DNA from: Lepraria neglecta
Taxonomy: Eukaryota > Ascomycota > Lecanoromycetes > Lecanorales > Stereocaulaceae
Direction: 5' to 3'
DNA: 64,000 bases
NCBI GenBank assembly: GCA_033220425.1
Contig: CM065650.1
Span: forward strand, 3,286,001 to 3,350,000
Part shown: positions 33,592 through 46,614 of the stretch, piece after piece
Position numbering within the stretch: position 1 is the stretch's first letter
Layout: every line of letters begins with the position of its first letter
Notes under the pieces: generated by a model
Database searches by the model: none
Told to the model about the DNA's origin: nothing
Seen by the model: only the letters and a program-made list of their open reading frames with translations
Position numbers and translations under genes: made by a program

Positions 33592-33897
33592 GGCGCGAGG
33601 GCTTGGAGAAGTGGGTGATTTGTAGACTTGTCAATGGAACTGGGTGCTGCTGGTAAAGAAAAAAGGTGCAACGCAACTGAGGGTTACCATACGCCGTATT
33701 GTAGTGTCTTAATGAACAATGAGACGAGATTAAAGGATTCGACGAGTCACAATGTTCGAGGAAATTCCTAAGCGTTTCTAGTCCATGAGACTCCACATTT
33801 GATAAGTTCGAGCATTTTTGTACCGTTCGGACTGAAACTCCACAAGCAATTCCACAGCGAGATGCAAAAGGCAGCCCTAATATCGGAGCAACTCTCT

Positions 33898-34503
33898 CTA
33901 CAATGTCTCCACCAATCTCCCCCACCCAATCCTCGTTATCCCCTCAGCCCATTCAATCTCAAACTGCAGCTCCACAATATCCCATGTCTGGAAAAACAGA
34001 ATCAGCGCGCGCGTCATGACCTCCAATTGACCCCACGTCAGCATTCCGACAGGTATAATCCCAAGTGATATGTTATTAGACATAGCAGGAGTGTCCACGA
34101 AGTCGAGATAAACAATCCTTCCCCCTTGTATTAGACTGTCTTGGTCATGGCTTCTGGCGTCGTCGTTTGCATGTGCAATAAGACGATTGACGCGTTCTGG
34201 GTTTAGAGCTTTGCCGTAGGAATATAATACTACTGATAGAGGGGTGTCAGTGTCATAATAGAAGGGGTCGTGGGGGAGGGCACTAGTGGTCGTGTAAGCA
34301 GTGACTCTGAATTTGGGTTCCTTATGTGCCACTGGGTTTAGTAGATGTACTGACTTCTTCGCGTTGGTCAAATTAAGCGGTGCTGTCACGTTCGTTTCTG
34401 CGTCGTTGAGCAAGGAGAAAGCGGACGGAGGCAGTGAGGCACTAAGGGCTAATGCGCAGACAGGTAGAATATATAAGTACACTCTGCCTTGTAGAGGGAC
34501 CAT
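33898..34503 (-). CDS. Hypothetical secreted protein
   Basis: From the ATG at 34503 the protein has about 201 aa. An in-frame upstream ATG at 34524 is less likely because MVPLQGRVYLYILPVCALAL is a standard signal peptide start. The mature part has several N-glycosylation sites (NVT, NLT, NIS) and no cysteine pattern of small effectors. Motifs FRVTAYTTTSALPHDPF, LSVVLYSYG and GMLTWGQLEVMTRALILFFQ might belong to an uncharacterised secreted family. No catalytic motif is visible. Confidence 0.6.
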   Translation of the reverse strand: MVPLQGRVYLYILPVCALALSASLPPSAFSLLNDAETNVTAPLNLTNAKKSVHLLNPVAHKEPKFRVTAYTTTSALPHDPFYYDTDTPLSVVLYSYGKALNPERVNRLIAHANDDARSHDQDSLIQGGRIVYLDFVDTPAMSNNISLGIIPVGMLTWGQLEVMTRALILFFQTWDIVELQFEIEWAEGITRIGWGRLVETL

Positions 34504-35016
34504 TTTCTCCAAGAGTGAAAGCAAGCATAGCCATCAGTCTTATCAGGCTTTGTCGTAATGGCGCGTAGCCATGTCGCCTCTACTACCATGTCTCTTGTTT
34601 CACCTCTTAGCCGCTTGCTGCAACGTCTAGTTCTATTGCACTAGGCGCATGATACTTTCTCAACCATGATTGAAAGCTCTATGCTTACTAATTGCGTAAC
34701 ATTCGTCCTCCGTCCAGCTTGAGAATGTTCTATTGAAAGATATGAGCTGCTTCTAAGCCTTACGATCCTGGACTCTATTATTTCAAAGCATTGTGCTTCC
34801 ACTGAAGACATCGAAGATCTCTTTTAAGTGAGGCGGTGCATAAAAACAAATGAAGAGCTGTCGACCCAGCGAAGCAGGATGCTGTCATATTACACAGGAA
34901 TCTATTACCAAAAGCAGGAAAAGTGTTTCCGCCAAAACCAGGACCAAAGAATGCAGAACACCGGCTAGATATCAGGAACCATGCGTTATGCGTCATACGT
35001 CATACGTACAAACGTT
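34504..35016. other. Intergenic region
   Basis: About 510 bp contains the upstream region of the secreted-protein gene and the 3' flank of the lipase gene. A short direct repeat CGTCATACGTCATACGTA is at about 34989. No gene is recognised. Confidence 0.4.
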
Positions 35017-36438
35017 TTAAACCTCAAACTCGTTGTCTAGCCAGTGGCCAACCACGACCTTACCTTCGTCGAAACCCTTTCTTGTCTGCGAGCGCACAAT
35101 TATCGCAGCATGCGTGTGCCTCACTTGGTGGATATGCACACGGTATTTGCGGAAGCCGACATCATCTAATGCTCGGACCATAGCGAATTGCTCTGGTGTC
35201 AGAGCTAAAGTTGGAAATTCGGCGTGGCGCGATGTAGTACGCTTGAGGTTCGACTCTGAGGAAGTAGGTTTCTCCGCATGAGCGTTCTCATGCTCGTGCG
35301 TAACCTTGGAGTTCGAATCATCTTCTGATTCTGATTCTGGTAGATACTGTTGTCCCTGACGAGCGTTCATATTCTCAAAAGCACTTTCCATGGTACTGCG
35401 AGCATTCTCCACCACCAGCGGTATCCTGTAGCTTCCAAGTCCAATGCCAGCGTTCCCCTCCTCATGCATCCGTATCCGCTTCTGACTGCGGACAGTTTGT
35501 ACCCCTGAGTTTATAAGGAACACGACAGAGCCGATGGGAACGAGGACGCAGAGGAGGGCGAAGACAGGGACACGACTAAGCAGGGCATGGCTGCTCTCTG
35601 CGATGCGGGTGAGCAACGGCGGCTGGGTATCTGGAGATTTTAGGGAGACCGGATTGGCAAGATCTAGAATGTTGGGGGTATAGTCGGGGAGGTAATTGAT
35701 GTTGATAGCGTCGAGGGTTTGGTAGGGATCAGTGGTGGAGATGCTAGTAGTGTAGTAAGGAGCGGAGCGATCATTAATAATGTTGGCGTAGAGGACGCGA
35801 TGTTTGAATTTCGCAAGAGCGAGCATGAAGATGCTCCCAGGGTCTGCGAGGACGGAGAGTAGGGGCCGTTCCGTGTTGCGGAAAGTGTCGATTGTGAACA
35901 ATTGACGACCTGAAATAGAGAGGGTATTTGCACCGAGTAAATTCCATACGCGATGATGTACCCCCAGGACTGGTGTCCGTACGCCGAGATGGGGGCTTGC
36001 GAAGGTAGTGAAGTTGACAGGCTCCATTCTGTCAAACCAGCCATTGGAAAACAGAAGACCAATTGCATATCGTGCCACGAGACCACCAAGCGAGTAACCA
36101 ACTATACTTATTTTTGTTATGCGACTACCCTCTTTCTCCAAGTCTTCAATATATGTCTCAATTTCTTGGGTCACTCTTTCGCCTCCCAGGTCAATGCCGT
36201 CGTAGGTAAAGGTGTCAGAATTTGTCTTCGCACTGAGTATATGCAGCTTGTCCTTTGAATGCTTGTATCGTAAAGCGGATGCGAGGTAGTCCATATGCTT
36301 TGGGTTTCCCCATAGCCTAGAGAACTATAAGTCCAATAGATAATGAAAGCGGGAAGATGTAGCTCACCCATGTATCAAGACGCAGAGATGCTCCGCTTTT
36401 GGGCGGCCATCGCTTGCTATCCGCTCTGTTTCTTCCAT
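35017..36438 (-). CDS. ROG1-like lipase of the DUF676 alpha/beta-hydrolase family
   Basis: The model has exon 1 at 36368-36438 and exon 2 at 35017-36316, joined by a 51-nt intron, about 456 aa. The splice builds the conserved entry HLCVLIHGLWGNPKHMDYLA. The nucleophile elbow is SIVGYSLGGLVARYAIG, followed by TFASPHLGVRTP. A hydrophobic segment VFALLCVLVPIGSVVFLIN lies in the middle of the C-terminal half and could anchor or embed the enzyme in a membrane. The tail after it is acidic and Ser-rich and ends in a His-containing VRHTHAAIIVRS block. Yeast relatives (Rog1, Lpl1 group) act on mono- and phosphoglycerides, often at lipid droplets. The substrate here is not known. It is the last intact gene before the repeat block. 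Confidence 0.9.
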
Positions 36439-36808
36439 GTTTGGGACAATGATGGAGAAGTACCTCTTGTCAAGGCCGTTAAGGACGTTAGGCAGACATC
36501 CAGGTCAAGTGTAGCAGGGAAGGATTAATCACTTGGGCAAGAGGCATATGTAAGAAATGCCTGATGACGATGACATTGCACAACCGGCAGGGTTATTGTT
36601 CCGGTCCGTTTCTAGAAGGGTTCACCCCCTAAATGGGCATACCCCCTAAATGGGCAGCCCTATAGGGCTGAATCTCCAAAAAAAAAACTCCTAAACCAAT
36701 TTCATTAACTTCTTTCAAGCAATATTAATACTAATAAGCCCTGAAAATGCTCTCAAAGCCTCCTCCGCCGATCTATCACGAGATAAGCGTCTAGACCTCG
36801 CCCTAAAG
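36439..36808. other. Border zone between gene-rich and repeat-rich DNA
   Basis: Composition changes from ordinary to AT-rich over this stretch. It contains a 17-bp direct repeat and a palindrome near 36624-36669. After that comes a short open reading (PENALKASSADLS) that vaguely resembles the start of pogo-like transposases. The resemblance is weak and the stretch is cut at 36809 by an LTR. Confidence 0.4.
36624..36669. repeat. Direct repeat ACCCCCTAAATGGGCA (x2) with adjoining palindrome
   Basis: Two identical 16-mers at 36624-36639 and 36641-36656 are separated by one base and followed by the perfect palindrome AGCCCTATAGGGCT (36656-36669). Such repeats often sit at ends of DNA transposons, but no matching inverted partner was seen. 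Confidence 0.6.
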
Positions 36809-37013
36809 TGTTGCGGTCGTACATGCATGGGAACCACTGACTGCAGGCCTCAACGGTACTTCTCAGTACGACTGCGTACGTCTCAGCCTACTAGGGGCTT
36901 GGTATTTGCAGCAACACTAAGTATCGCGCATGCATGCTTCTTCTTCTCTCCTTAGCTTAGTTATCTTAGTTAATTACTACCTATATAATTCGCTCTATAC
37001 TGGCCATATGGCA
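36809..37013 (+). mobile_element. Solo LTR of the element C family
   Basis: About 205 bp match, in inverted orientation, the LTR at 48703-48939. Shared blocks include TACGACTGCGTACRTCTCAG, CTTAGCTTAGTTATCTTAG and AATTCGCTCTATACTGGCCA. No internal retroelement sequence adjoins either side and no clear target duplication was seen, so it is read as a solo LTR. It is less AT-shifted than the copy at 48.7 kb. Confidence 0.75.
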
Positions 37014-37184
37014 CTATAACTAAGCTCCAATCACTTACAAGCTTGTACCAGTTATAACTGCGAGTCGAAATAAAGCAACTACAGCGGTATTGAATCCTGA
37101 GTAACCTAAGGACTCCTTAATACCAAAACTACCAACCTAATCCCGCCCTCGTAAGCCAGTTAGTAAGGTTAAACAAACGATATT

Positions 37185-37362
37185 TGTCACGGGCTGGCCA
37201 TGCATACGCATACCTCATTGGGCCTAGCTCAGAGGCTTGCCGCCGCATGCCTATATAGATTCCTCGCGCGCCCATATGGCCTTCTTTCCTTAGCATTAGT
37301 ATTTTATCTATATCACCTCATTGATAGCCACCGTTCTACCACCACTAGATCAGGCCGTGACA
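37185..37362 (+). repeat. Element A LTR, TGTCACGG...CCGTGACA
   Basis: This 178-bp unit has matching inverted ends TGTCACGG and CCGTGACA, standard for fungal Ty3/Gypsy elements, and is followed by ATTAGTATCGAC where a primer-binding site is expected. No second copy was found in the window. Confidence 0.8.
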
Positions 37363-38814
37363 ATATTAGTATCGACAGGGTCGATACGCGATTAGCTATA
37401 AGATAGTAAGAGCTCTACGGAGTATACCAGAAAGAGAAAGCTTCGAGGAAGCATCTATATTTAGAAAGAGATACTACTATACCAAAACCTCCCTTCCTAC
37501 GCTCTAATTCGACTCTCTATAAGATATATAGTAAATCCTCGCCTATAAAACGCGCTCTAAGTAAGTTTCTAGCACGGTTTAGCTATATATCGCGTAGTAA
37601 GAGTAGGTAGTAAGCCGTATAAGAGGAGAAGAAGAGATGTTAGGATAGTAAAGCTAAATATACCCGAGTTAACGGAGGACTAGCTATAATACAAGGAAAT
37701 TATTAATAAGGTATTAAAGATACGGCGAACTTCGGTACTATCGGTAGATATACTAGGAGGAGCTAAGGAGGCAAAGACTACTTAGGAAGTAGTTAGTATA
37801 GTTCAGCTATAGTACTAGGCTTAATACTTACCCTTTGTAATAGGAACCTATAGCAATGTAAAATCAAGTATAGTAGTAGGTTTGTACCAAGACTAATTCT
37901 CGAGGAGTCTATAAGAGGGGGGGACGATAAGGAACTACTTGCCGTAGTTTATATATTATAAAACTGGCGAGTATATATAGAGAGCTACTCGGATCTAACT
38001 ATCTTTATAGATTATAAGAATCTTCTTAACTTTATAATAATAAAAGAGCTAAATAGAAGATAAGTTCGATAGTTAGAACTATTAGGTCAATATAAATTCA
38101 AGATAATCTATACCCTAGGAAAGGATAATAGTCGAGTAGATACCCTTAGTAGGCAATTAGACTATATAGAAGAGAAGAATATTATAGAGCGACCGATCCT
38201 AAAGAAAGAAGCGGACAGATTATTAGTACTATACTAGGTATTAGCTATAACCCTTTGTATAATAGGACCTAATACGACTAATAGGATCGTAAAGGTCTAT
38301 AAAGACGATATATTCGCAATAACTATAAGGAAGGATTAGCTAGATACTATATTACTTAAATACTAGGAGAAGACTTATCTACCTAAATAATACACTAAAG
38401 AAGTAATTAGGGATTACTATAACGACCCTTTACAAGGTTACCTAGGAGTGTCCAAAATAATGGAACTCCTAGGACGAGGATACGCGGCGCCGAAGCTTCG
38501 AGCGCGCGTTAAATAATATATTAAAGAATATATCTAATGCTAGTAGAATAAGTCTATACGATATACTAGATATAGACAAATACAATTTGCGCTAGTCCTA
38601 GAATTACTATAGGACGATATTATAATAGACTTTATAGTTAAGCTACTACTATTAAAGGATCTAGCTATATAGGATACCTTCGATTCGATTATAGTTATTA
38701 TAGATAAACTAACGAAGTATACTATTATAGTACCTTTTAAAGAAATCTATAAAGTAGATTAGCTAGCGTTTATACTATTAGATAGGCTAATTAGAGACTA
38801 TAGTATACTAAAAT
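37185..38814 (+). mobile_element. Element A: truncated Ty3/Gypsy-type retroelement fossil
   Basis: The 5' LTR (37185-37362) is followed by a short internal part in which only RNase H-like (about 37.97-38.18 kb) and integrase-like (about 38.3-38.8 kb) remains are recognisable. The gag, protease and RT parts are missing or beyond recognition. At 38815 the integrase region is cut by an LTR of element B. The sequence is heavily degraded with very many breaks and the pattern of RIP. Confidence 0.8.
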
Positions 38815-39266
38815 TGTAATACTAACTATTATATTAGAAAGGGTCTGCCTTATTAGTAAAGCTATTCCGATATCTCTTAGTGCGCGGAGCGCTAGCGTGG
38901 ATCGGAATGATATTCGACCGACTTGGTAGCTATCAGGAGCTAGGTTCTTAGTAGTACGCTAGCTACCTAATAGCGGCTATATATTACCCGCAGGAAGAAG
39001 CTTAAGGAGCGGTCTACCTACTTCTTTCCTAAGGATCCTTAGTAATTAGTTCTAATATAGAACCATCTATACTATACTAGTAATATAACCACTTCACGTC
39101 TTTGAATACCTTTATATATAGTAGCGTAACGCTAGCGAAGAGCTGAGCCGTAGTCTAATATCGTAGTGCCTGCGGGACGCAGATCCTAGGGCGTAGCAAC
39201 GGTCCGCTAGCGAGGAGCCTAGTTTATAGAGTAATAACAGCCCGCTAACGGGGAGTATACCTTATA
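38815..39266 (+). repeat. Element B 5' LTR (452 bp)
   Basis: It starts TGTAATACTAAC and ends CTTATA. It aligns without gaps to 45551-46002, with about 37 differences by eye, all but one of them transitions. Confidence 0.92.
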
Positions 39267-42200
39267 GTTCTAATTACTCTAACCTTTAAGGCTAAAGGCC
39301 CGGAGTAGGATATTATAGTAAGATAACCGTACTCTTTAGAAGAACTAGAACCGGAGACTATACGCCCTGATAACCTACCGATAGTAGAGTCCTCGGACTC
39401 GACCCTTTTATCTCCGGTACTCTAGTAGAGGATTACCTAACTTAAGGTAGAAAACTAATACTTATTAGAAGAAAAACGTGTCCGGGAGTTAGAAGCTTAG
39501 AATATAGAGCTTTAACTAGGAGCTAAAGCTAATATAGAAGACTTTAAGGGGCTTAGTAATAGCGAGGCGCTATTAGTCTTACTAGTAGTAAAGATAATAC
39601 GCCCTGAAAAGATACGGCTCTATTACGGTAATAGCGAAGGAGAATATATCTACTAGTTCGCTAATATCGAAATTAAATTCCTTCTAAGTCCTAAATATTT
39701 TACTACCGATAGAGCGAAAATCCTCTACTATATATAGTCCCTAGAAGGGGATATAGTAATATAGTAGCGCTAATACTTTCGGAAGGAATAGCTAGATAAT
39801 TACTCTTTTAAGAACTTTTCTTAGTTTCTCTTAGATTTAGTAGTAGACCTAGTAAATCGCTAACTGATTACCTATAAGCGCTTAAATAGCGCTAAGTAAT
39901 AGTAGAGATAGAAGGTTTCCGTCTTTAAAGCTTACCTAGAAGAACTAGAAAGCTATATTACTCCCCTATCGGAAGAGTTCCGGGTAAATAGCTTTTTAAC
40001 TAAACTCCGCCCTAAGTTAAAGTCTAAAATCCTAAGTACTAGTAGTATCCCGACGACGTATAATAGTCTCTTAGTACTTGCGATTATATAGGAAAAGAAC
40101 CTTAAGCGTTACCTATTAACGCCTAGGTCTAGTAGTAAGGGTAGGCCTTTAGAAGAACGGGTATCTAGTACTCTAACTAAGTCCGCTAGCGGAGAGCTAG
40201 CGGGACGTTAGCGAGGTAGTAAGAGGAGACGAAATTCTAAGTCTTATCTAGTACCTAAGGCTAACCCTGACTACTATAATAATAGTTATTATTATTACAG
40301 TAAGACGGGGTATTAGAAACTAGAATATCTCTATAGGGATAATCTAAGCTTTACCCCTATTAATACAGTATAGTTAAAAAAAGATAGTACTCTACTACTA
40401 CTAAGTAAGCGGGGGAAGATAGACGAATAGAAGCCTTAGAACCTCTTTACCTTACGGGATAAGTAATCCTCCTAGGTAGTCGATAGCCCGTTAAGGGGCT
40501 AATTAACCCTAGGGCGACGATTAGCTTGGTCTCTTAGCGGTTCGTAGTACAATATAATTTATAGCTAGAATACGCTATCTTGCCGACGCCGGTATAGCTA
40601 AGTAGATAAGGCGCCTTTTATTATAGGGCGTTTTAGTTAAGCTATATAGCTACTAATAACTAGGGGCAAGAAAAGGAATATAGTTCCTTATTCTACGCCG
40701 TAGACTAGAAGGGTCCCGACTTGATTATCGGGATACTAGCGCTTTATAAGTCAGGTATTATAGTTAATACGCTAGCGTACTAATAGCGGTACTAAATAAA
40801 TCCTAGGCTAATATAGCTAGATAGACCGACCGAATTTAGTAAAGTTTTGTAATAGGAATAGAAAGTATTCGCTATAATTTATACTAGCGCCGCGATAGCG
40901 GAGTAACCTTAGACTAACGAGTTCGATATAACCCTTCCTCCTAAATTATAGGAGTTTAAAGATATCTTCTTAAGTAAGAAAGTAGGGATCTTGCCTAAAT
41001 AAAAGTAGAGAGACTATACTATTAAGTTAGACGGTAGGGAGCTATCTTATAGTCCTATCTATAATCTATTAAGGATAGAGCTAACGGAGCTTTAGTAGTA
41101 CCTTAACGATATACTAGGAAAGAAGTAGATTCGCTACTCTATTTCGCCGGTAGGAGTATCTATACTTTTTATACCGAAAAAGGATAGGGGGCTATATCTT
41201 TATATAGATTATTAAGGGTTAAATATAGTAATAATCAAGAATCGATACCTATTACCCCTAATTACCGAGATACTAGACCGCTTAAGCGGTACCAAAGTAT
41301 TCTTAAAGTTAGACCTTAAGGATATATATTACTATATCCGAATTAAACGTAGTAATAAATAGAAGATAGCGTTCCGTACGCGTTACGATCACTTTAAATA
41401 TCTTATTATACTATTTAGATTAGTAAATACCTCTACTACTTTTTAAATATATATTAATCGGGCCCTTATAGGCCTAGTCGATATAATATATATAGTATAT
41501 TTAGATAATATCTTGGTTTTTTCGGAAACCCTAGCGGACTACTAGAGGTATATTAAAGGAGTACTCTAAAGACTTTAGTAATTCTAACTCTATACGAACC
41601 GGAAGAAGTATAAGTTTTTTATAACCCGGGTTAAGTACTTAGGCTTTATTATCTCTACCGCTAGTATAGAGATAGATATATATAGAGTTAAGATAATTAG
41701 GGATTAGCTAATACCGAAGACTTATCGAGAAGTCCAGGTATTCCTAGGCTTTGCGAATTTCTATTATCGTTTTATCTATTATTATTCGGCTATTATAGTA
41801 CTACTTACTAGCCTACTAAAAGATAGTAAGGATAGAAGGAAAACGGGACTACTTAAGTAGTTCGATAACGCGTAGACGGCGTTCTAATAACTATATAGGA
41901 AGTTTACCGAAGCCCCCCTACTATAATATTTTAATCCGTCTTAGAAAATTAGGGTTAAGACTAATATATCGAATTTTACTATTATAGGTATCCTATTATA
42001 ACTAGATAACTAGGGGAGCTAGCGGCTAGTTATATTCTAGTCTCGTAAAATAATTCCTACTAAGCAAAATTATAAAGTATATAACTAAGAATTATTTATA
42101 GTTATTACGGTGTTTAAGTAGTAGTAATACTACCTAGAAGGAAGCCTTTTCCTAGTAGAGGTTCTAACGGATTATAATAATCTATAGGGATTTATAAAGC

Positions 42201-44350
42201 TAAAAGAGTTAATACTATAGTAAGTATACTAGGTACTAAAGCTCGTAGCTTATAACTTCGAGATAATCTATAGAGCGGGCAAAACTAATCCCGCTAATCC
42301 TCCTTCTAGACGCCTAGATTATAAAGGAGCCTCGCTATTAAATACTAAGCTATTACTAATATTATAGAATAAGCTAGTACTTTAGTCTATAGAGGATATA
42401 AGTATACGTAAGCGCGCCGATAAGGCGATACTATAGCTAGGGTCGTAAGTTATAGGTATTTAGGTAGTTATACTAAGGAAAACCGTTAGAGATCTTAAGG
42501 AAGGGCCTTATATAGATACCTAAAGACTACTTAAGTCGCTAATTTCTAATTTCTAATACTATAATAAATAGGTTAGGAAATATAGAAGTAATAGCGTAGA
42601 GTTAGAGTAGCGCCTACGCCTTCTAGATTAAGATTAGTCTTTTAATAATAAGAACCTCCTTTAGTATAAAGGATAACTATATATCCCTAAAGATAGTACT
42701 TTAAGATAAGAATTAATTAGTAAATACTATAATAACCCCCTAGTAGGATACTTTAGAGCCGAAAAGACGCTGGAGCTCCTATAGTGTAAGTACTATTAGT
42801 ATAATATCGCGGAGTAGATATAGAGCTATATATATATATATATAATATCTATTAAAGGGTTAAAGTAGCTAGATATCGTCCTTATAGCGAATTATAATTA
42901 TTACTATTACTAAAAGGTCTATAGTAGGAATTAACTATAGATTTTATAATAGGATTACCTCCGAGTAAACGGGGCGGCGTTATATATAACTCGATTTTGG
43001 TAGTAGTAGATAGATTTACTAAGATAGCTCGTTATCTACCTACTACTAAAACTATCGCTACCGCCGAGCTAGCGGAACTCTTCTTTAATAAAGTTATCTA
43101 CTAATATAGTATACTAACTAGTATTATAAGCGATAGAGGCTCTATATTTATAAGTATATTCTAGTTAGTAGTTTACTATTATATAAAGATTAAGCGGTAT
43201 ATAAGTACCGCTTTTTACTCGTAGACGGATAGTTAGATAGAATACTAAAACTAGATATTAGAGTACTTCTTATAGACGTTTGCGAATTCAGAATAAATAA
43301 ACTAGGTAAAGCTCTTACCTATAGCCGAATTTACTTATATAAATAGCCTCTATAGCTCCGTTAGCTACTCGCCGTTTTTTATAGAATATAGTTATAACCC
43401 CGAAATTCATTAGGAAGCCGGGGATAGTTCCCTAAGGGGGGAGATACTATTAGTAAAGGAACGGGTAGAGTAGTTATAGTACTATCGTAAAACGATTAAG
43501 GAGTATTAGTAGGGAGCTATTAAGGTATAGGCGAAGTATTATAACTAAGAATATAAGCCTAAAGAGTACTAAGTAGGCTAATTAGTAATACTATTAGCTA
43601 AAAACCTTAAGTAAAGGCAGCTAAGTAAGAAGCTATCCTATTAGTTTATTAGCCCTTTTAGAATTAAAGATAAGGTCGGAGTATAGACGTACTAACTTAT
43701 ACTACCCCCGGATTATTATATCTATAATACCTTTTATATATCCTTACTTAAACCCTATTATTTACACGATAGCGCGGAGTTAGCGGATTTTATATAGCCC
43801 CTAGAACTTATTAATAATAAAGAATAGTAGGAGGTAGAAGAAATTATTAATAAGGTAAAGAATAAGGAAGGTATATAGTATAAGGTTAAGTAGACTAGAT
43901 AGGGTAATATCTATAACTAATAGTTACTAGAGGATAAACTTATTAATACGCTAGTCCTTAAGTATAAGTATAAGGAGTATATAGGACGCGGAAGGAAGCG
44001 TAGGAGAAAGTTATCTTAATTAAATATAACTATAAAACCCTATAGTTCTATTACCGAGCTACTAAATACTAGAATACTAAAAGGAAAAAGCAAGAATATA
44101 ATCTAAGAGGACTAAGCCTAGAAAGTTAGTATAAGCGGCGGTGGCGGAGCGATATCGCTTACCCTCTTTACTGCGTTTATAGCTCTCCTCCTCTCTTTTC
44201 TCTTCTCCCTCCTCCTTACCCTCCTCTCCTCTATCCTCCTCTCCTCTAGATCCTCTAATACGGTACCTCGAACGACGTTACTCCGAGGTTAGCTTGCAGG
44301 TAGCTATATAACTTAGTATATAGCGGTAATAGGCGGTACGCTAGAGCTTA

Positions 44351-44419
44351 CCTCCTCTTCCTCTTCCTCTTCCTCTTCCTCTTCCTCCTTACTCTCCTCT
44401 TCCTCCTCTTTACTCTCCT
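44351..44419 (+). repeat. TTCCTC hexanucleotide tract
   Basis: A run of CTTCCT/TTCCTC repeats lies inside the noncoding 3' part of element B, within a wider pyrimidine-rich region (44.16-44.42 kb). Confidence 0.85.
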
Positions 44420-45550
44420 CCGCTATACTTGCCTCTGCGCTTATAACACGTAGCCCTTCTACCTTATCCTAGAAGAAATTAGTCGGTATACGCGTAGTAT
44501 ATAAGGCGTATAAGCGGAGTTAAGAAAAGTAGTATAATAGAAGGATAGAGAAGGAAAGAATAGGATATAACTTACCTCCTGCGGCGAGTTAGCGGAGTTA
44601 ACTTACAGATTCGGAATTCTTACTAATACCCGTACCCTCCCCTCTAGGTCGGCTACCTACTGAGCCGACCGATAGCCCGACGTGGCGGGGGTTATACCGT
44701 AGTCCTTACGCTACTAGGTAACCTGCCGAAGTAGGTCCCTAATATGTTAGACTAACGGGCGTGACACGCCCGCCGCTGCTATACTACCGGCTAACTCGGC
44801 GGAGAGTGCCTAGGCCTCTGCCCTAAACTCTAGTAGTATCTTTAATATTAGCGGAATATAGGTAGAATATTAAATAATATCTATACTATAATATAACGGT
44901 TTACTCTATATTATACCCCCTTATACTAAGTATAAGGAGGTACTAGCCTATAGTAGTACTAGATTTATACCCGAAGGTACGGCCTATACGGGAGGTCCGC
45001 TACTACGAATATTAGTAGCGCCCTAATAGCGGGGCTCTTACGTATTAAATTATACTTACTTCTACTACTACTACTATTATTAACTATTAAGATATTAATA
45101 TTATTTTATAACGACTCTATAATAGCTCTATTTACTTAGGAATCGAAAATTATTATAACGAGATAATCTATTATTAATTAGAGTCTATACCTACTAAAGG
45201 AGTATTAGATTATAGGGTATATACTATAAGTAGTAGGAGTTATAAAGGAAGAAAGTAAAAGGGGAATCTATAGGGTTTTTAATATTGCGACGGCGGTTAG
45301 CTAGCGTTATATAAGATTTACTTCGAAATAAATTCACCTTATAATCTCGTTACTACGGTAGTAAATATACTTATATTATTTCAGAGCTTATATAAAGTAG
45401 AGACTCTTTTCCCTCCTTTTTCCTATCGGGTTTTAGAAGGGTTTTAACGAGCTCTATATATAACTATCTAGCCCTACTATCGGTGTGCGCTACGAATACG
45501 CGCTACTATAGGTTTATACTAGAGGGCTAGTACTTAAGGGGGGAGATAAT

Positions 45551-46002
45551 TATAATACTAACTATTATATTAGAAGGGGTCTACCTTATTAGTAAAGCTA
45601 TTCTAATATCTCTTAGTACGCGGAGCGCTAGCGTAGATCGGAATGATATTCGACCGACTTGGTAGCTATCAGGAGCTAGGTTCTTAGTGGTGCGCTAGCT
45701 GCCTAATAGCGGCTATATATTACCTATAGGAAGAAGCTTAAGGAGCGGTCTACCCACTTCTTTCCTTAGGATCCTTAGTAATTAGTTCTAATACAGAACC
45801 ATCTATACTATACCAGTGATATGACTACTTCACGTCTTTGAATACCTTTATATATAGTAGCGTAACGTTAGCGAAGAGCTAAGCTATAGTCCGATATCGT
45901 AGCGCCTGCAGGACGCAGATCCTAGGGCGCAGCAACGGTCCGCTAGCGAGGAGCCTAGTTCACGGAGCGATAATGGCCCGCTAACGGGGAGTATACTTTA
46001 TA
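45551..46002 (+). repeat. Element B 3' LTR (452 bp)
   Basis: This is the partner of 38815-39266. It is immediately preceded by a purine-rich AAGGGGGGAGATAAT, the expected polypurine tract. Confidence 0.92.
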
Positions 46003-46614
46003 CCGAAGAGGAGATTCGAAATAAGCTACTATTAGAATATTATAACTTCCTCGATATCTTTAATAAAACCTAGATAGATAAGTTACCCTTTATTAGTCCT
46101 ATAACTATAAAATCGAACTTAAGGTTAATAAATATCCCCCGTATAGTCGAATCTACCCTATATCGGGTAAGAAACTCTAAAAAGTTAGGGAATACTTGGA
46201 GGAGAACCTATAGAAGGACCTATAGAAGGGGTTTATTAGTCCTAGTATAGCCCTTTATAGCTTACTAGTACTATTCGTTTAGAAACTAAACGGAAGCCTT
46301 AGGTTCTACGTCGACTACTAAAAGCTTAATACTATTACTCGAAGAAACTACTACCTAATCCCTCTAATCGACGAGATCCTAGCGAGGGTAGTAGGATATA
46401 AGTATATTACCAAGTTAGATATTATTATAGTATTCAATAAGCTCTATATATATCCTAATAGCGAGGAATATACAACCTTCGTTATATTACTAAGGGCCTA
46501 TAAGTATTATATATTACCTTTCGGATTAACTAATAGCCCGTCTAATTACTAGTACTATATAAACGATATCCTCTTCAAGTTTATTAATAAGTTCTACTAG
46601 GTATCTTTCTTCTA

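Larger units (their letters stand above)
38815..46002 (+). mobile_element. Element B: Ty3/Gypsy chromovirus-like LTR retroelement fossil
   Basis: Two 452-bp LTRs bound a 7.2-kb unit. Parts in order, approximate: gag-like with a remnant zinc-knuckle region 39.5-40.4 kb, protease 40.5-40.8, reverse transcriptase 40.9-41.7, RNase H 41.9-42.3, integrase 42.6-43.5, chromodomain-like 43.8-44.0, a pyrimidine-rich noncoding stretch 44.1-45.5, and a purine tract just before the 3' LTR. The order RT-RNase H-integrase places it in Ty3/Gypsy. The two flanks do not show a target-site duplication and belong to different elements. It is degraded throughout, with no open frame of 60 codons across it. Confidence 0.9.
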
